From NCBI RefSeq assembly GCF_902626525.1, contig NZ_CACOFR010000003.1, positions 62,001 through 126,000 of the forward strand: a stretch of DNA of 64,000 nt, given 5' to 3'. The notes under the pieces are model-generated. The model did no database searches. It was given only the letters and a program-made list of their open reading frames with translations, and was not told the origin of the DNA. This document shows positions 1 through 9,032 of the stretch, piece by piece. Position 1 is the first letter of the stretch. Each line of letters opens with the position of its first letter. The stretch is from an uncultured Prochlorococcus sp. Lineage in GTDB: Bacteria > Cyanobacteriota > Cyanobacteriia > PCC-6307 > Cyanobiaceae. The position numbers and the translations under genes were made by a program.

Positions 1-335
1 TCTCTTTTATAACTTCTCCATCCAGTAATACCTCTTGAACATGGATCAAGTAATACTTTTTTTTCGTAGTTATTGTTAATGCCATTATTTTTCTGTTTTA
101 TTCTAAAAGCATAAATACAACCTTCATATATATTCCTTATTTCAGCATGCCAATAGGGTCCTGTATTATGATTCTGATCAAGTTTTAATATTGTTTTTGG
201 TAAAGTGGAATCCTCTTTCTCAAAAATTAAGATTTCTACGTATTCTGCATTTGTGGCTATTAGGGAAAAATTAACTCCTTGTGAAGTTAGAGAACTTCCT
301 AAAGGAAATGGTTTGCCTTTATTGATATGATTCAC
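1..335 (-). CDS. glgX: Glycogen debranching enzyme (isoamylase type), N-terminal part, cut by window edge
   Basis: A reading frame enters from the left edge and begins at a GTG at 335, preceded by a good ribosome site (AAGGAG, about 6 bases away). The 111 visible residues contain the pattern KPFPLGSSLTSQGVNFSLIA near the start and KKVLLDPCSRGI near the edge. This matches the N-terminal carbohydrate-binding (CBM48-like) module of GlgX/isoamylase enzymes, which hydrolyse alpha-1,6 branches of glycogen in the cytoplasm. The catalytic barrel lies outside the window. The family call rests only on the N-terminal module, so the exact subfamily is inferred. Confidence 0.75.
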   Translation of the reverse strand, partial: MNHINKGKPFPLGSSLTSQGVNFSLIATNAEYVEILIFEKEDSTLPKTILKLDQNHNTGPYWHAEIRNIYEGCIYAFRIKQKNNGINNNYEKKVLLDPCSRGITGWRSYKR

Positions 336-962
336 TGTCTCCTTATCATTAGTTATTTATATAATGAGATAATTTATTGAATTATTTATATTTGAATAAT
401 AGATGCAAAATTAAAAAAGAAAATCAAATTTAAGGTTTCACTAATTAACTTTATTAAATTTTGGAGACTATTAATTTTTTAGTTAATTGCAATTTATCTA
501 TGTATCTGCTCTGTAAATAAAGTTATTGAAATAGAAAGATTAATCAAAAAAAAATCTAGATTTTTCTTGATTTCAAAATACAAATTAGGCTGTTTCATGT
601 GATGAGAAGAAAATATATCTGAAAATTAATAAAATATAATAAAAAGTTCAAATTCTTTACTTCATTACCTTTGGAGATTTTTTTCACTGATATATGTAGT
701 CAGATTTTTTAAGACATAATCCAGTCCTACCAATCGATTTAGCAGTTTTTTAGATAAAGAGATTATTTCTTATAAAAGAGCAATGTGCGGCCATTCGATT
801 AAACATGATAGCTAAAAATGTCCCTATGATTTGTATAAAGCTATGCGCCGCCGGCATTTTCGGTTGCCGTATTCGTATTTGCTCCATATGATGTGCAAGT
901 TCGAGGTTTTAAGACTTGATTAAAAATCCTGTCTTTTGAATCTCTGCTTTATAAACAATTCA
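336..962. other. 627-bp intergenic region between glgX and hup
   Basis: No gene longer than about 30 codons is convincing here. The first 450 bases are extremely AT-rich with stops in all frames. From about 780 to 900 the composition changes: 841-900 is 50% G+C by direct count, far above its surroundings, and holds a short hairpin (CGGCA 852-856 with TGCCG 865-869). A TATAAA sequence lies near 773-778. The stretch could be a small RNA or a long structured 5' leader of hup. A 28-codon Cys-rich frame (805-891) also spans it. Confidence 0.5.
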
Positions 963-1238
963 ATGAACAAAGCTGATTTAGTAAATCTTGTTGCTGCTCG
1001 TACAGAGCTCACAAAAACGGATGTTTCTTTAGTTGTTGATGCAGCTATTGAAACCATCGTTGATTCAGTAGTGGAAGGCAAAAAAGTCTCCATACTAGGA
1101 TTTGGTTCTTTCGAACCAAGAGATCGTTCTGCAAGACAGGGCTTAAACCCTAAGACAGGCGAAAAAATAGCAATACCTGCGAAAAGGGTTCCTACATTTT
1201 CAGCAGGCAAACTTTTTAAGGATAGAGTTCAAGGGTAA
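963..1238 (+). CDS. hup: DNA-binding protein HU
   Basis: This small, basic histone-like protein binds and bends DNA as a dimer in the nucleoid. The 91 residues starting at ATG 963 (MNKADLVNLVAAR) match the usual HU length. They carry the family signature GFGSFEPRDRSARQGLNPKTG followed by IPAKRVPTFSAGK, the beta-arm and C-terminal helix. An in-frame TTG at 936 would add nine residues not expected in HU, so the ATG is preferred. The gene stands alone, with a strong terminator just downstream. The long leader upstream may matter for its expression. Confidence 0.95.
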   Translation: MNKADLVNLVAARTELTKTDVSLVVDAAIETIVDSVVEGKKVSILGFGSFEPRDRSARQGLNPKTGEKIAIPAKRVPTFSAGKLFKDRVQG

Positions 1239-1269
1239 TTTTTTTAATCTTATTCTTCCTTTAATATTT

Positions 1270-1299
1270 AAGATGCTCTTGATGGGCATCTTTTTTTTT
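1270..1299 (+). terminator. Intrinsic terminator of hup
   Basis: A 7-bp perfect stem (AAGATGC at 1270-1276, GCATCTT at 1286-1292) with a 9-base loop runs directly into a T-run. It sits about 30 bases after the hup stop codon, which is a classic Rho-independent terminator layout. Confidence 0.85.
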
Positions 1300-1376
1300 G
1301 AGTTGTAATAAATTATTATTGTCTATATTCCTGAAAATTTTAAAAAACTTACCCCAAAATTTAGCCTTAGCAAATA

Positions 1377-1688
1377 ATGAAATTTTTCTCTATTGTATTT
1401 TTGAAATTTTTGTTTTTATCTAATTTTCTTATGGCAGAGACAATGCCAACAATGTCAAAGATTTTAAAGCAATCAAGTGAATGTATTAAAGATTCTCAAA
1501 ATCAAGTATGTGGAGAATTAGTCTCTCAGATAGAAATACTGCAATTGGTAGCATTTGATCAAAATAAATTCAAATGTCAATCCAGTTTACTGGGGTTGCA
1601 GTCGGAACTTATTGAAACTTATTTTTTCAAAAATTCTTTTAATGAAAAAATTTCATTAATGGTTCCATATGTGATTAAAAATTGTTAA
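1377..1688 (+). CDS. Small secreted protein of unknown function
   Basis: The product is not recognised. It is 103 residues from an ATG. Residues 1-20 form a lysine-containing, hydrophobic signal peptide ending in FLMAE, so export to the periplasm or thylakoid lumen is likely. The remaining part has four cysteines (ECI, VCG, KCQ and the C-terminal Cys), enough for two disulfides, and is mostly predicted helical. It is followed by two more small membrane or secreted proteins on the same strand, suggesting a cluster of lineage-specific small genes. No function is proposed. Confidence 0.6.
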   Translation: MKFFSIVFLKFLFLSNFLMAETMPTMSKILKQSSECIKDSQNQVCGELVSQIEILQLVAFDQNKFKCQSSLLGLQSELIETYFFKNSFNEKISLMVPYVIKNC

Positions 1689-1742
1689 TTATTAAAATAA
1701 TTTCTTTTTTTGGCATATTATAAATTTGTTATTAAAGGTGTA

Positions 1743-1988
1743 ATGGTAAAAGGTTTCTCAGATGATGAAGTTAAGACTGATACTCAAATAAAAGATTCTA
1801 AAAAAGAAAGAAAAGGTTTAGCTTCATTTCTTAAAGGCAAAAAGTTTACTTACACTTTACCAGGTAAAAAACAAATAAATATTTTTGGAACAATAGTTCT
1901 AGGACTGAATATAATTTTAGTACTTTTGGTCATCTTGTATTTAAACAATCAAGATTTCCATGAATTTGTTTTTAATGTAGGACGTTAA
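1743..1988 (+). CDS. Small membrane protein of unknown function
   Basis: The product is not recognised. The ATG at 1743 follows AAAGGTG, a plausible ribosome site, and gives 81 residues. A TTG at 1710 would only add an unconvincing extension. The first 50 residues are charged and lysine-rich. One membrane helix follows (about INIFGTIVLGLNIILVLLVI), and the tail is short. The layout is that of a single-pass protein with a cytoplasmic basic domain. It lies between two other small unknown genes of the same orientation. Confidence 0.55.
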   Translation: MVKGFSDDEVKTDTQIKDSKKERKGLASFLKGKKFTYTLPGKKQINIFGTIVLGLNIILVLLVILYLNNQDFHEFVFNVGR

Positions 1989-2046
1989 CTTTTTTATCAG
2001 ATTGAAAAATTATTTAAGATGATATATTTAAATTTTATAAATTCTT

Positions 2047-2304
2047 ATGAAGATTGTTAATTTAGTTTCCCAAGTATTTTTTTTGTTAGTGCTTGTTCTA
2101 TTCTTGATATATTTTCTAACCGGTTATGACTCTGCTTTTGAGGCAGATCAGTATTGTCACTCAGATTTATTGAGTTACAATAATCAATCTGGTAATTATG
2201 GTTGTGATCATGACACTGAAACACATCAATGGATACTTTATAAAGCAAATGAAAACAATGAACCAGCTACAATAATTAAGAAATTTAGGTATAAGTTTTT
2301 ATAA
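2047..2304 (+). CDS. Small membrane-anchored or secreted protein of unknown function
   Basis: The product is not recognised. It has 85 residues with a strongly hydrophobic N-terminal helix (residues 8-26, VSQVFFLLVLVLFLIYFL) and a polar C-terminal domain. Two cysteines (YCHS, YGCDHD) could form a disulfide if the domain is exported. Its last six bases overlap the end of the convergent gene at 2299, typical of a compacted genome. Confidence 0.55.
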   Translation: MKIVNLVSQVFFLLVLVLFLIYFLTGYDSAFEADQYCHSDLLSYNNQSGNYGCDHDTETHQWILYKANENNEPATIIKKFRYKFL

Positions 2305-2511
2305 CTCAATTTTTTTATAAATAAATTTTGCACATATGATGGAAATTATCGCTGTACTTGCGAAAGTAAAAAATTGATATATGCTTCCTTCTAAATAAAT
2401 ATTATTTTTATATAGTGGATAGTCTATCAAAGAACCCAAAGTTCCCCAAATAATTACCCATACAGATATGTATAAGAAAACTTTTATTGGATTATTTTTT
2501 TTCTCTTCCAT
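2299..2511 (-). CDS. Small two-helix membrane protein, probable partner of the Hli gene
   Basis: The 70-residue product is not recognised at family level. It has two hydrophobic segments (about residues 9-28 and 45-62) and charged ends (MEEKK, KKIEL). It begins two bases after the stop of the high-light-inducible gene upstream on the same strand, so the two are very likely co-transcribed. That placement hints at a thylakoid-membrane role under light stress, but this is only inference. Confidence 0.55.
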   Translation of the reverse strand: MEEKKNNPIKVFLYISVWVIIWGTLGSLIDYPLYKNNIYLEGSIYQFFTFASTAIISIICAKFIYKKIEL

Positions 2512-2513
2512 TT

Positions 2514-2759
2514 TTAATTTATACCAAAAATTGAAGAAGTCACAGGCCTGCCGTTAAAAACCAGCTCAGTTATTATGAGCATTAAAAATCCAATCATTGC
2601 TGCTCTACCATTTACAAGCTCAGCACTGCTATTAAATCCGAAAACATTTTTCACTTCATTTCCCTCATTATTTACCCACTTTGAGTATTCATTATTAATT
2701 GATGATGTATTAGTAAAATCATCATTTTGATTTTCATTTGGAGAGTTTTTTCCTTCCAT
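2514..2759 (-). CDS. hli: High-light-inducible protein (Hli/Scp, CAB-like)
   Basis: This single-helix relative of the plant chlorophyll a/b-binding proteins sits in the thylakoid membrane, where such proteins bind pigment and protect photosystems during light stress. The diagnostic ELVNGRAAMIGF motif spans residues 47-58, inside the only membrane helix. The helix begins after FGFNSSA, and the protein ends shortly after the helix. The 81-residue length is longer than the shortest Prochlorococcus Hli because of a polar Asn/Asp-rich N-terminal region of about 38 residues. A small two-helix membrane gene follows immediately. Confidence 0.9.
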   Translation of the reverse strand: MEGKNSPNENQNDDFTNTSSINNEYSKWVNNEGNEVKNVFGFNSSAELVNGRAAMIGFLMLIITELVFNGRPVTSSIFGIN

Positions 2760-2801
2760 AGAATTTTTTACCTATGATAATAATTTTAAACTAATTTATT
2801 A

Positions 2802-3827
2802 TTAAATTAATCTGGATATTATAAAAAAGATTAAGATAAAAATTATTATCCATAATAATTGTAATCTTAAAATTAATTGACAAATTAAGTCAATTTTCTT
2901 TCCAGTGCATGAATCTCCATTTGGATTTATTATTGGCTTTTCAATAATTTCATCATTATATTTACTTTTTCCTCCTAACCTAATTCCAGAAATATATGCA
3001 AATATGGCTTCAGATATCCCTGAATTAGGCGAATCATATTTTTTGCCGTCAAGATAACTTTTTTTAATGATTAAAAAATAATCATTCGCTTTTGAACTAA
3101 CTAAAGGTAATGTGATTAAAACCAATCTTGATGGGATAAAAGTGAAATTATCTTCAATTTTTGCACTAAAAAAACCTATATATCTAAAAAAATCATATTT
3201 GTAACCAATCATTGAATCTAAAGTGCTGATAGCTTTATAAGAAAAACCAAGTGACAATGGCCCTGGTAGGAAAATTGAAAACTGTATTAAAATAATTCCA
3301 ACAAATATCCAAAATAATGGCCCAAATACTCCATCAACAGAATTTTCCGTAAGACTCTCGGTACTTGATCTCAAAAGGTGTTCTATGGAAGAGGAACTTA
3401 CATCCCTACTAACTATTCTTTGCACTTTCTCTTTGATTGCTTTTTCATTTTTGTAATTAATTTCTTTACTTTCTATTAGCTTTGCAATTTCTTTCACACT
3501 TGAAATAAGCCCTTTAGAAGCTAAACAACTTGAAAGTCCAAAAAAAATTAAAAATCCACTAAAAAAATTATTTTTTGATTGCATATAAATGAGTTCTATC
3601 AATTTTCCAAAACTAAAGCTAATTAAAATAGTTGATATAGCGAGAATGAAACCGCTCCAAAATAAAATCTTCTTATTTTCTCTATAATGATTTATGAAGT
3701 GATCGGATATTTTTTTTATATAAAAGCCAATTATTTGTACTGGATGAATAAAGAAACTTGGGTCGCCTATCAATAAATCAAAACCAATCGATCCAAGAAA
3801 TATTAAAAATAAATTTATTTTAGCCAA
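2802..3827 (-). CDS. cobD: Adenosylcobinamide-phosphate synthase (cobalamin biosynthesis)
   Basis: CobD/CbiB is a membrane enzyme that joins the aminopropanol side chain to adenosylcobyric acid in B12 synthesis. The 341-residue frame has the N-terminal signature [17 protein letters not shown], several membrane segments, and the family motif [13 protein letters not shown] in the middle. The start is a TTG at 3827 lying within the last codons of ilvC, giving a 13-base overlap. A later start would cut the conserved GDP motif region, so the overlap is probably real and implies translational coupling. cobL at 50 kb belongs to the same pathway. Confidence 0.88.
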   Translation of the reverse strand: MAKINLFLIFLGSIGFDLLIGDPSFFIHPVQIIGFYIKKISDHFINHYRENKKILFWSGFILAISTILISFSFGKLIELIYMQSKNNFFSGFLIFFGLSSCLASKGLISSVKEIAKLIESKEINYKNEKAIKEKVQRIVSRDVSSSSIEHLLRSSTESLTENSVDGVFGPLFWIFVGIILIQFSIFLPGPLSLGFSYKAISTLDSMIGYKYDFFRYIGFFSAKIEDNFTFIPSRLVLITLPLVSSKANDYFLIIKKSYLDGKKYDSPNSGISEAIFAYISGIRLGGKSKYNDEIIEKPIINPNGDSCTGKKIDLICQLILRLQLLWIIIFILIFFIISRLI

Positions 3828-4804
3828 CTGAACATAGAGCGCAGACCTTTACCCACTTTTTCAATTTCATGTTTTGAGTTTTCTTCTCTTAATTTTGTCA
3901 TTAAGGGTTTATTTTTATCGCATTCCTCTACAAAATTTTTAGCAAAAGTTCCATCTTGAATATCTTTTAGAATTTTCCGCATTTCTTTCTTCGTATCACT
4001 ATTGATAAGTCTTTTACCACTCACGTAATCTCCATATTCTGCAGTATTTGAAATGGAATCCCTCATTTGAGATAATCCCCCTTTAACCATTAGATCAACA
4101 ATTAGCTTAACTTCATGTAGGCATTCGAAGTAAGCAAGTTCTGGTTGATATCCTGCCTCTACAAGAGTTTCAAAGCCTGATTTGACAAGTTCCGATAAGC
4201 CTCCGCATAAAACCGCTTGTTCTCCAAATAAGTCAGTTTCTGTTTCCTCTTTAAAATTAGTTTCAAGTATCCCAGCTCTTGTTCCTCCAATCCCTTTAGC
4301 GTAAGCCATCGCTAATGATCTCGCACTTCCAGAAGAATCCTGCTCAACTGCAAACAATGCAGGAACTCCTTGACCATTTTGGTATTCCCAGCGGACAGTG
4401 TGTCCAGGTCCTTTTGGAGCAATCATTACAACATCAACAAAACTTGGAGGTTTAATGAGTCCAAATCTTATGTTAAACCCATGAGCAAAACTTAATATTT
4501 TTCCTTCTTTTAAGTTTGGTTCTATTTCTTTAAGGTAAACATCTTTCTGAAACTCATCTGGAAGGAGCACCATAATCCAGTCTGCTTTTTCGCAAGCTTC
4601 AGAAACACTAAAAACTTTTAGACCATCACTAATAGCTTTACTTTCAGACATACTTCCTTTATATAATCCAACAATTACATCTATTCCGCTATCTTTAAGA
4701 TTTAGAGCATGTGCGTGGCCTTGTGAACCATATCCTATTATCGCTATTGTTTTATTATTTAAAAGACTTAGATCGGCATCATTGTCGTAAAAGAGTTGGG
4801 TCAT
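3815..4804 (-). CDS. ilvC: Ketol-acid reductoisomerase
   Basis: IlvC converts acetolactate and acetohydroxybutyrate to dihydroxy acids with NADPH and Mg2+ in valine, leucine and isoleucine synthesis. From ATG 4804 ([15 protein letters not shown]) the protein has 329 residues, the normal class I length. A TTG at 4831 would add nine residues absent from typical family members. The NADPH loop [10 protein letters not shown] is at 24-33. The motifs [18 protein letters not shown] and ETDLFGEQ (metal-binding acidic residues) all follow in order. cobD is coupled downstream. Confidence 0.96.
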   Translation of the reverse strand: MTQLFYDNDADLSLLNNKTIAIIGYGSQGHAHALNLKDSGIDVIVGLYKGSMSESKAISDGLKVFSVSEACEKADWIMVLLPDEFQKDVYLKEIEPNLKEGKILSFAHGFNIRFGLIKPPSFVDVVMIAPKGPGHTVRWEYQNGQGVPALFAVEQDSSGSARSLAMAYAKGIGGTRAGILETNFKEETETDLFGEQAVLCGGLSELVKSGFETLVEAGYQPELAYFECLHEVKLIVDLMVKGGLSQMRDSISNTAEYGDYVSGKRLINSDTKKEMRKILKDIQDGTFAKNFVEECDKNKPLMTKLREENSKHEIEKVGKGLRSMFSWLK

Positions 4805-4919
4805 TAGTTGTAATTTCTTAGCATTTGACAATTAATATTCTAGACATTAATTGTGTAAATAAACCATTAAATTATCAATTTAAAAATTTAAATTAAAAAA
4901 TAATTTAGGAAGTTTAAGA

Positions 4920-5525
4920 CTAACTTGCCTCGCTTGGATGAGTTATTACCCTATCGATTAGACCATATTTTTTTGCTTCCTCTGCACTTAGAAAATAATC
5001 TCTATCGGTGTCCTTTTCGATTTTCTCAAATGATTGACCTGTCATATCTGCCATTGACATATTTAACATATCTTTGATTCTTAAAATTTCTTTAGCTTCG
5101 ATTTCAATATCGCTCGCTTGGCGTTGAGATGTGCCTCCCAGAGGTTGATGAATCATTATTCTACTGTGAGGTAAAGCAACTCTTTTGCCTTTTGTTCCCG
5201 CAGCCAAAAGGAATGCACCCATTGAGGCTGCTAGGCCAACGCATATGGTTACTACATCACTTTTAACGTATTTTATTGTATCGTATATAGCTAAGCCTGC
5301 TGTGACCGATCCTCCAGGGCTATTTATATATAAATAGATAGGTTTGGTGTTGTCATCAGAATCAAGGTAAAGCATTTGTGCAACAAGGTTATTAGCAATA
5401 CCATCGTTAACTTCTTGTCCAAGAAAAAGAATTCTTTCAACACCAAGTCTTGTGTATATGTCAACCCATCTTTCGTATTGACTTCCCGGAAGTCTGTAAG
5501 GCACGCTTGGAGTTCCTATTGGCAT
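4920..5525 (-). CDS. clpP3: ATP-dependent Clp protease proteolytic subunit, active (ClpP3 type)
   Basis: This serine peptidase forms the proteolytic core that works with Clp ATPases. The catalytic triad is intact: Ser101 in GLAASMG, His126 in RIMIHQP and Asp176 in DTDRDYFLS. The length of 201 residues is normal and there is no obvious propeptide. It lies 26 bases after the inactive paralog clpR on the same strand. In cyanobacteria ClpP3 and ClpR form a mixed complex, which explains the pairing. The P3 assignment comes from this neighbourhood rather than from a phylogeny. Confidence 0.93.
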   Translation of the reverse strand: MPIGTPSVPYRLPGSQYERWVDIYTRLGVERILFLGQEVNDGIANNLVAQMLYLDSDDNTKPIYLYINSPGGSVTAGLAIYDTIKYVKSDVVTICVGLAASMGAFLLAAGTKGKRVALPHSRIMIHQPLGGTSQRQASDIEIEAKEILRIKDMLNMSMADMTGQSFEKIEKDTDRDYFLSAEEAKKYGLIDRVITHPSEAS

Positions 5526-5551
5526 AATTTTAAAATAATTGTTTGTGAGAG

Positions 5552-6214
5552 TTAAATTTTATTTGGTAAATCTTTTTGACTTATGAGTATTCTATCGATA
5601 ACTCCATAGTCTAAGGCTTCTTTAGGATTAAGATAACTCATCCTGTCTGAATCTTTAGAGAGTTCTTCAATGGTCTTCCCCGTATTACGAGATAAGATCT
5701 CCAGCATTGATTTTTTATTTTTTAAAACTTCCTCGGCTCTTATCTGGATATCAGTTGCTTGTCCTCTTGCTCCACTAATGGGTTGATGTAAAACAATGGA
5801 GGCGTGAGGGAGAGCAGCTCTTTGTCCTTTTGTCCCAGATGAAAGGATAACAGCTGCAGTTCCCATTGCTTGTCCAATACAAATTGTATGAACAGGAGGC
5901 TTAATGTAACTTATTGTATCGCAGATAGCGAAAGCCTCTGTTTCGAAACCAACAGCGTCACCAGTGTACCAACTTGTTCCTGTTGAATTAATATAAAAAT
6001 AGATAGGTTTCTCAGGATCTTCAAACTCTAGATAAAGCAGTTGAGCAATGATAAGCTCAGTTACATCCATGCCTAGTTGTCTTTTAGCATCATCGTCTGA
6101 AAATAATGGCAAACCCAGATAAACAATCCTCTCTTTCAGCAAGAGAGAGGGTAGATCAGGGGGAGGAGTCCTCATGACGGTGTTTTCTCCGTAATAAGGA
6201 GCAGATACAGTCAT
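5552..6214 (-). CDS. clpR: Catalytically inactive Clp protease subunit ClpR
   Basis: This ClpP-fold subunit lacks the nucleophile: where ClpP has Ser-Met in GLAASMG, this protein has GQAMGTAA, with Gly at about residue 118. The His of IVLHQP is kept. It also has the usual insertion [16 protein letters not shown] after YFYINS. ATG 6214 ([13 protein letters not shown]) is chosen over an upstream GTG at 6223 that adds only three residues. It precedes clpP3 by 26 bases, so the two are expected to be made together and to assemble into the mixed ClpP3/R ring. Confidence 0.92.
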   Translation of the reverse strand: MTVSAPYYGENTVMRTPPPDLPSLLLKERIVYLGLPLFSDDDAKRQLGMDVTELIIAQLLYLEFEDPEKPIYFYINSTGTSWYTGDAVGFETEAFAICDTISYIKPPVHTICIGQAMGTAAVILSSGTKGQRAALPHASIVLHQPISGARGQATDIQIRAEEVLKNKKSMLEILSRNTGKTIEELSKDSDRMSYLNPKEALDYGVIDRILISQKDLPNKI

Positions 6215-6254
6215 ATGTATCACAAAAATAAGATTGTTTTGATTCTAGCTAGAA

Positions 6255-7364
6255 TTAGCCCTGTGTCGCTGGTGATTTAAAAGATTTGTTTGACTCAGGA
6301 TTATTTATTAGTTTCCCAAAGACCATTCTTCCGGTAGGAGTTTGTAGTGCTCCTGTTATAACAATATCTAATCTGCTTCCTACAAAATTCTTTGCTTCAT
6401 CAATAACAACCATTGTTCCATCATCTAAATATCCAATACCTTGCATTTTTTCTTTGCCCTCTCTTACAATTTTTATGTTAAGTGATTCTCCTGGCTGTAC
6501 TTCTGGTCTTAAAGCAATCACTAAATCACTTAAATTCATAACTTTTAATTCTTTAACTTCCGCAATCTGAGAGAGATTATAATCTGCTGTAATTAAGGTC
6601 CCTGTCATATCCTCAGTAATTTTCAAGAGCTTTTCATCAACTCCATTACCTTCGTATTTTGTTGGGTTTATTACAAGTCTTCTTCCGTATAGATCCCTTA
6701 ACTCTTTTAACAATTTTAGACCTCTTCTACCCTTTGACCTTTTTTCATTACTACTTGAGTCTGCTAAAGTTTGTAATTCGTCAATTACACTTTGAGCAAC
6801 TATTAATTGCCCTTCCAACAAGCCGCAACTTAACAAGCCATTTATTCTTCCGTCAATAATTACGCTGGTGTCTAATATTTTTGGACTTGCAGCAGGAAGT
6901 ATTCCTTCATTAACAAGGTATGCATCTGTATTATTAGGGTTAAATAATCTCAACAGTGTCCTTCCGTGAGTATCTGCCAACTTATAACCCAGTGCACCAA
7001 AGAATATATTGCTTAATATCGCTGCTAAGGGTTTTGCAAAAAAGACTTCTCTAGGGAAAGGAATTAAGAGTATTGGAGCAAGAAGGAGATTCGCGACTAG
7101 TAATCCTAATATTAACCCAACTGACCTACTGATCAATAGATCTGTAGGCATAGTTTTTATTTGATCAAGAAAAGTCTTTCTAAGTTGTAAGAATACAAAA
7201 CCAGCGGCTAAACCTATAAAAAACCCTATTATTGCTAAAACGACTCTAAACCCTTCTACATTAGATACCTGTTTAAGTATGTCTACAGGTAATAAATCTA
7301 CCCCAAGCCATCCTGAAGCAGCACCAGACAATACAAATAAAATTAATACTAAGATATCTGTCAT
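6255..7364 (-). CDS. Membrane-anchored PIN/TRAM domain protein (YacL family)
   Basis: The first 130 residues contain about four membrane helices. A PIN nuclease domain follows from about residue 162, starting KILDTSVIIDGRI with conserved acidic residues Asp165 and Asp171, and later TLITADYNL. A TRAM RNA-binding domain (about 285-355, PGESLNIKIVREGKEKMQGIGYL) ends the protein. The 369-residue length and domain order match Bacillus YacL and its widespread cyanobacterial homologs. A membrane-tethered RNase role is inferred. The true substrate is unknown. Confidence 0.88.
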   Translation of the reverse strand: MTDILVLILFVLSGAASGWLGVDLLPVDILKQVSNVEGFRVVLAIIGFFIGLAAGFVFLQLRKTFLDQIKTMPTDLLISRSVGLILGLLVANLLLAPILLIPFPREVFFAKPLAAILSNIFFGALGYKLADTHGRTLLRLFNPNNTDAYLVNEGILPAASPKILDTSVIIDGRINGLLSCGLLEGQLIVAQSVIDELQTLADSSSNEKRSKGRRGLKLLKELRDLYGRRLVINPTKYEGNGVDEKLLKITEDMTGTLITADYNLSQIAEVKELKVMNLSDLVIALRPEVQPGESLNIKIVREGKEKMQGIGYLDDGTMVVIDEAKNFVGSRLDIVITGALQTPTGRMVFGKLINNPESNKSFKSPATQG

Positions 7365-7460
7365 ATCTCTAATTTACTAGGATTTACTAATTGAGTAAAT
7401 AAGGATTTTATTTTTTCCTCTCTTTAATATGTTTTTGGAGCTTAAAAATGTACTTAGATT

Positions 7461-8684
7461 ATGAATGAGTATCCAAGAAGTGCTTATGTACACGTCCCTT
7501 TTTGCCATAGAAGGTGCTTTTATTGTGATTTTGTAGTTATTCCTTTAGGAAACAAAGTTGAAACTTTGCAAGGTTATGGAAGTAAAACTGTTAAGGAATA
7601 TTTGCACTTACTATATAAAGAAATATTGTCAATTAAGCATAAATCGCCTCTTTCGACAATTTATATAGGCGGTGGTACACCCTCCCTACTAGATCCTAAA
7701 CAAATTAAAGAGTTAATCGATCTTTTTAAAGAAAATTATGGAGTTGATTATGGTGCTGAAATCACTATGGAGGTTGACCCTGCAAGTTTTAATCAAGATG
7801 ATCTTTTTGGATTCATAAATGCTGGTATAAATAGATTTAGTTTAGGAGTGCAAAGTTTTAATGATGAGATACTTCAAAAGTCGGGAAGGAGACACTTGAG
7901 AGAAGATGCAGAAAAATCTTGTTTATGGTTGAAGAAAGTTCATGATTGTGGATTAATAAAGAGCTGGAGCTTAGATTTAATTCAAAACTTGCCACTTAGT
8001 AAACTTCAAGAGTGGGAAGAGGATTTAAAAAAAGCAATAAAATTTTCGCCACCGCATATATCTATTTATGATTTAAACATAGAGGATGGGACTGTTTTTA
8101 AAAAATTAATTAATTTAGGAAAATTACAACTACCAAGTGATGAAGAAGCTTTTAGAAATAGCGAATCAACAAATTTAATTTTAAAGAGTTCAGGCTATTC
8201 AAGATATGAAATATCAAATTATTGCCTCCCTATGCATCAATCAAGACACAATAGAGTTTATTGGAGTGGTCTAGGTTGGTGGAGTTTTGGTCAAGGTTCA
8301 ACTAGTTCACCTTGGGGGGAAAAACTAACTAGACCAAGAGGTAGTAAAGAATATAAAAAATGGGTAATTGAACAATACGAACATAATCTAGATTCATCAC
8401 TAACTAATAAGGATTATGTTTATAAAGAACTTGATGAAAAAATAATGTTGGGATTAAGACTTAAAGAGGGTATAGACCTCTATGAGTTGTTTAAGGAACA
8501 AAATTGGGAAAACAAAAAGTTCGAGAGAAACTTAAGTAAATTAATTGAAGAATGGCAAAGATTTCTTGAAAGTGGCCTATTACTAAGAAAGGGCAATAGA
8601 TTTTTTTTAAGTGATCCAAAAGGAATGGAGCTAAGTAATCAAATTCTTATTTCCATGTTTAAGTGGTGGGATGAGATTAATTAA
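7461..8684 (+). CDS. hemW: Radical SAM heme chaperone HemW (HemN-like)
   Basis: The radical SAM Fe-S motif is CHRRCFYC (Cys15, Cys19, Cys22), preceded by YVHVPF, the usual HemW form. GGGTPSLL follows, as does the barrel motif MEVDPASF. The protein has 407 residues and a C-terminal HemN-type domain (from about KIMLGLRLKEGIDL). HemW proteins bind heme and are thought to deliver it to respiratory proteins; they are often mis-annotated as coproporphyrinogen oxidase. The start ATG at 7461 is the only sensible one. Confidence 0.9.
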   Translation: MNEYPRSAYVHVPFCHRRCFYCDFVVIPLGNKVETLQGYGSKTVKEYLHLLYKEILSIKHKSPLSTIYIGGGTPSLLDPKQIKELIDLFKENYGVDYGAEITMEVDPASFNQDDLFGFINAGINRFSLGVQSFNDEILQKSGRRHLREDAEKSCLWLKKVHDCGLIKSWSLDLIQNLPLSKLQEWEEDLKKAIKFSPPHISIYDLNIEDGTVFKKLINLGKLQLPSDEEAFRNSESTNLILKSSGYSRYEISNYCLPMHQSRHNRVYWSGLGWWSFGQGSTSSPWGEKLTRPRGSKEYKKWVIEQYEHNLDSSLTNKDYVYKELDEKIMLGLRLKEGIDLYELFKEQNWENKKFERNLSKLIEEWQRFLESGLLLRKGNRFFLSDPKGMELSNQILISMFKWWDEIN

Positions 8685-9032
8685 GACTTATCATATTCAT
8701 ATTGTCAGAGCCAAACGCCTAGTATCGAATATCATTTGTTGATTTTGAACAATTTTATAGTCTGATTAAAAACTTTTTTAACAAAGATTAAAGAAAATTC
8801 TTAAGTCTATTAATTTTTTACAGTCGATCTAAATTAAAGGTTATAATCAAATTTTTTTAATGTCTATTAATACATTCCTTTTACTTTTATTAGTAATTGC
8901 AAACTACACAAATTTATTTTTAAATATCAAAAATAGGAAAAAATGAAAATCTAACAAGATACTTCAAATCTAAATAAAAATTGGTAGACACTAATTTATT
9001 AGAGATTAAACTTTATGAGAAAATGTATTTTG
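8685..9032. other. 348-bp convergent intergenic region between hemW and panB
   Basis: This is an AT-rich gap between two convergent genes. No tRNA, terminator-grade hairpin or long ORF is visible. The only coding candidate is a 28-codon hydrophobic frame at 8860-8946, listed separately. Confidence 0.5.
8860..8946 (+). CDS. Candidate 28-residue hydrophobic microprotein
   Basis: An ATG-to-TGA frame encodes 28 residues with a hydrophobic core (TFLLLLLVIANYTNLFL, residues 5-21) and a basic tail NIKNRKK. This is the size and layout of the tiny single-helix subunits found in cyanobacterial photosynthetic and respiratory complexes. No ribosome site of quality is seen; AAAGG lies more than 20 bases upstream. 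It matches no photosystem or cytochrome b6f subunit that I recognise. It may be a chance frame. Confidence 0.3.
   Translation: MSINTFLLLLLVIANYTNLFLNIKNRKK

Noticed and set aside
912-937. Terminator-like AAGAC/GTCTT pairing before hup
   Set aside because: The stem is only five base pairs with a long loop and a short T-run; too weak to call.
920-1210. 96-residue minus-strand frame across hup
   Set aside because: It is antisense to the well-supported HU gene, shows no domain, and arises from codon pattern.
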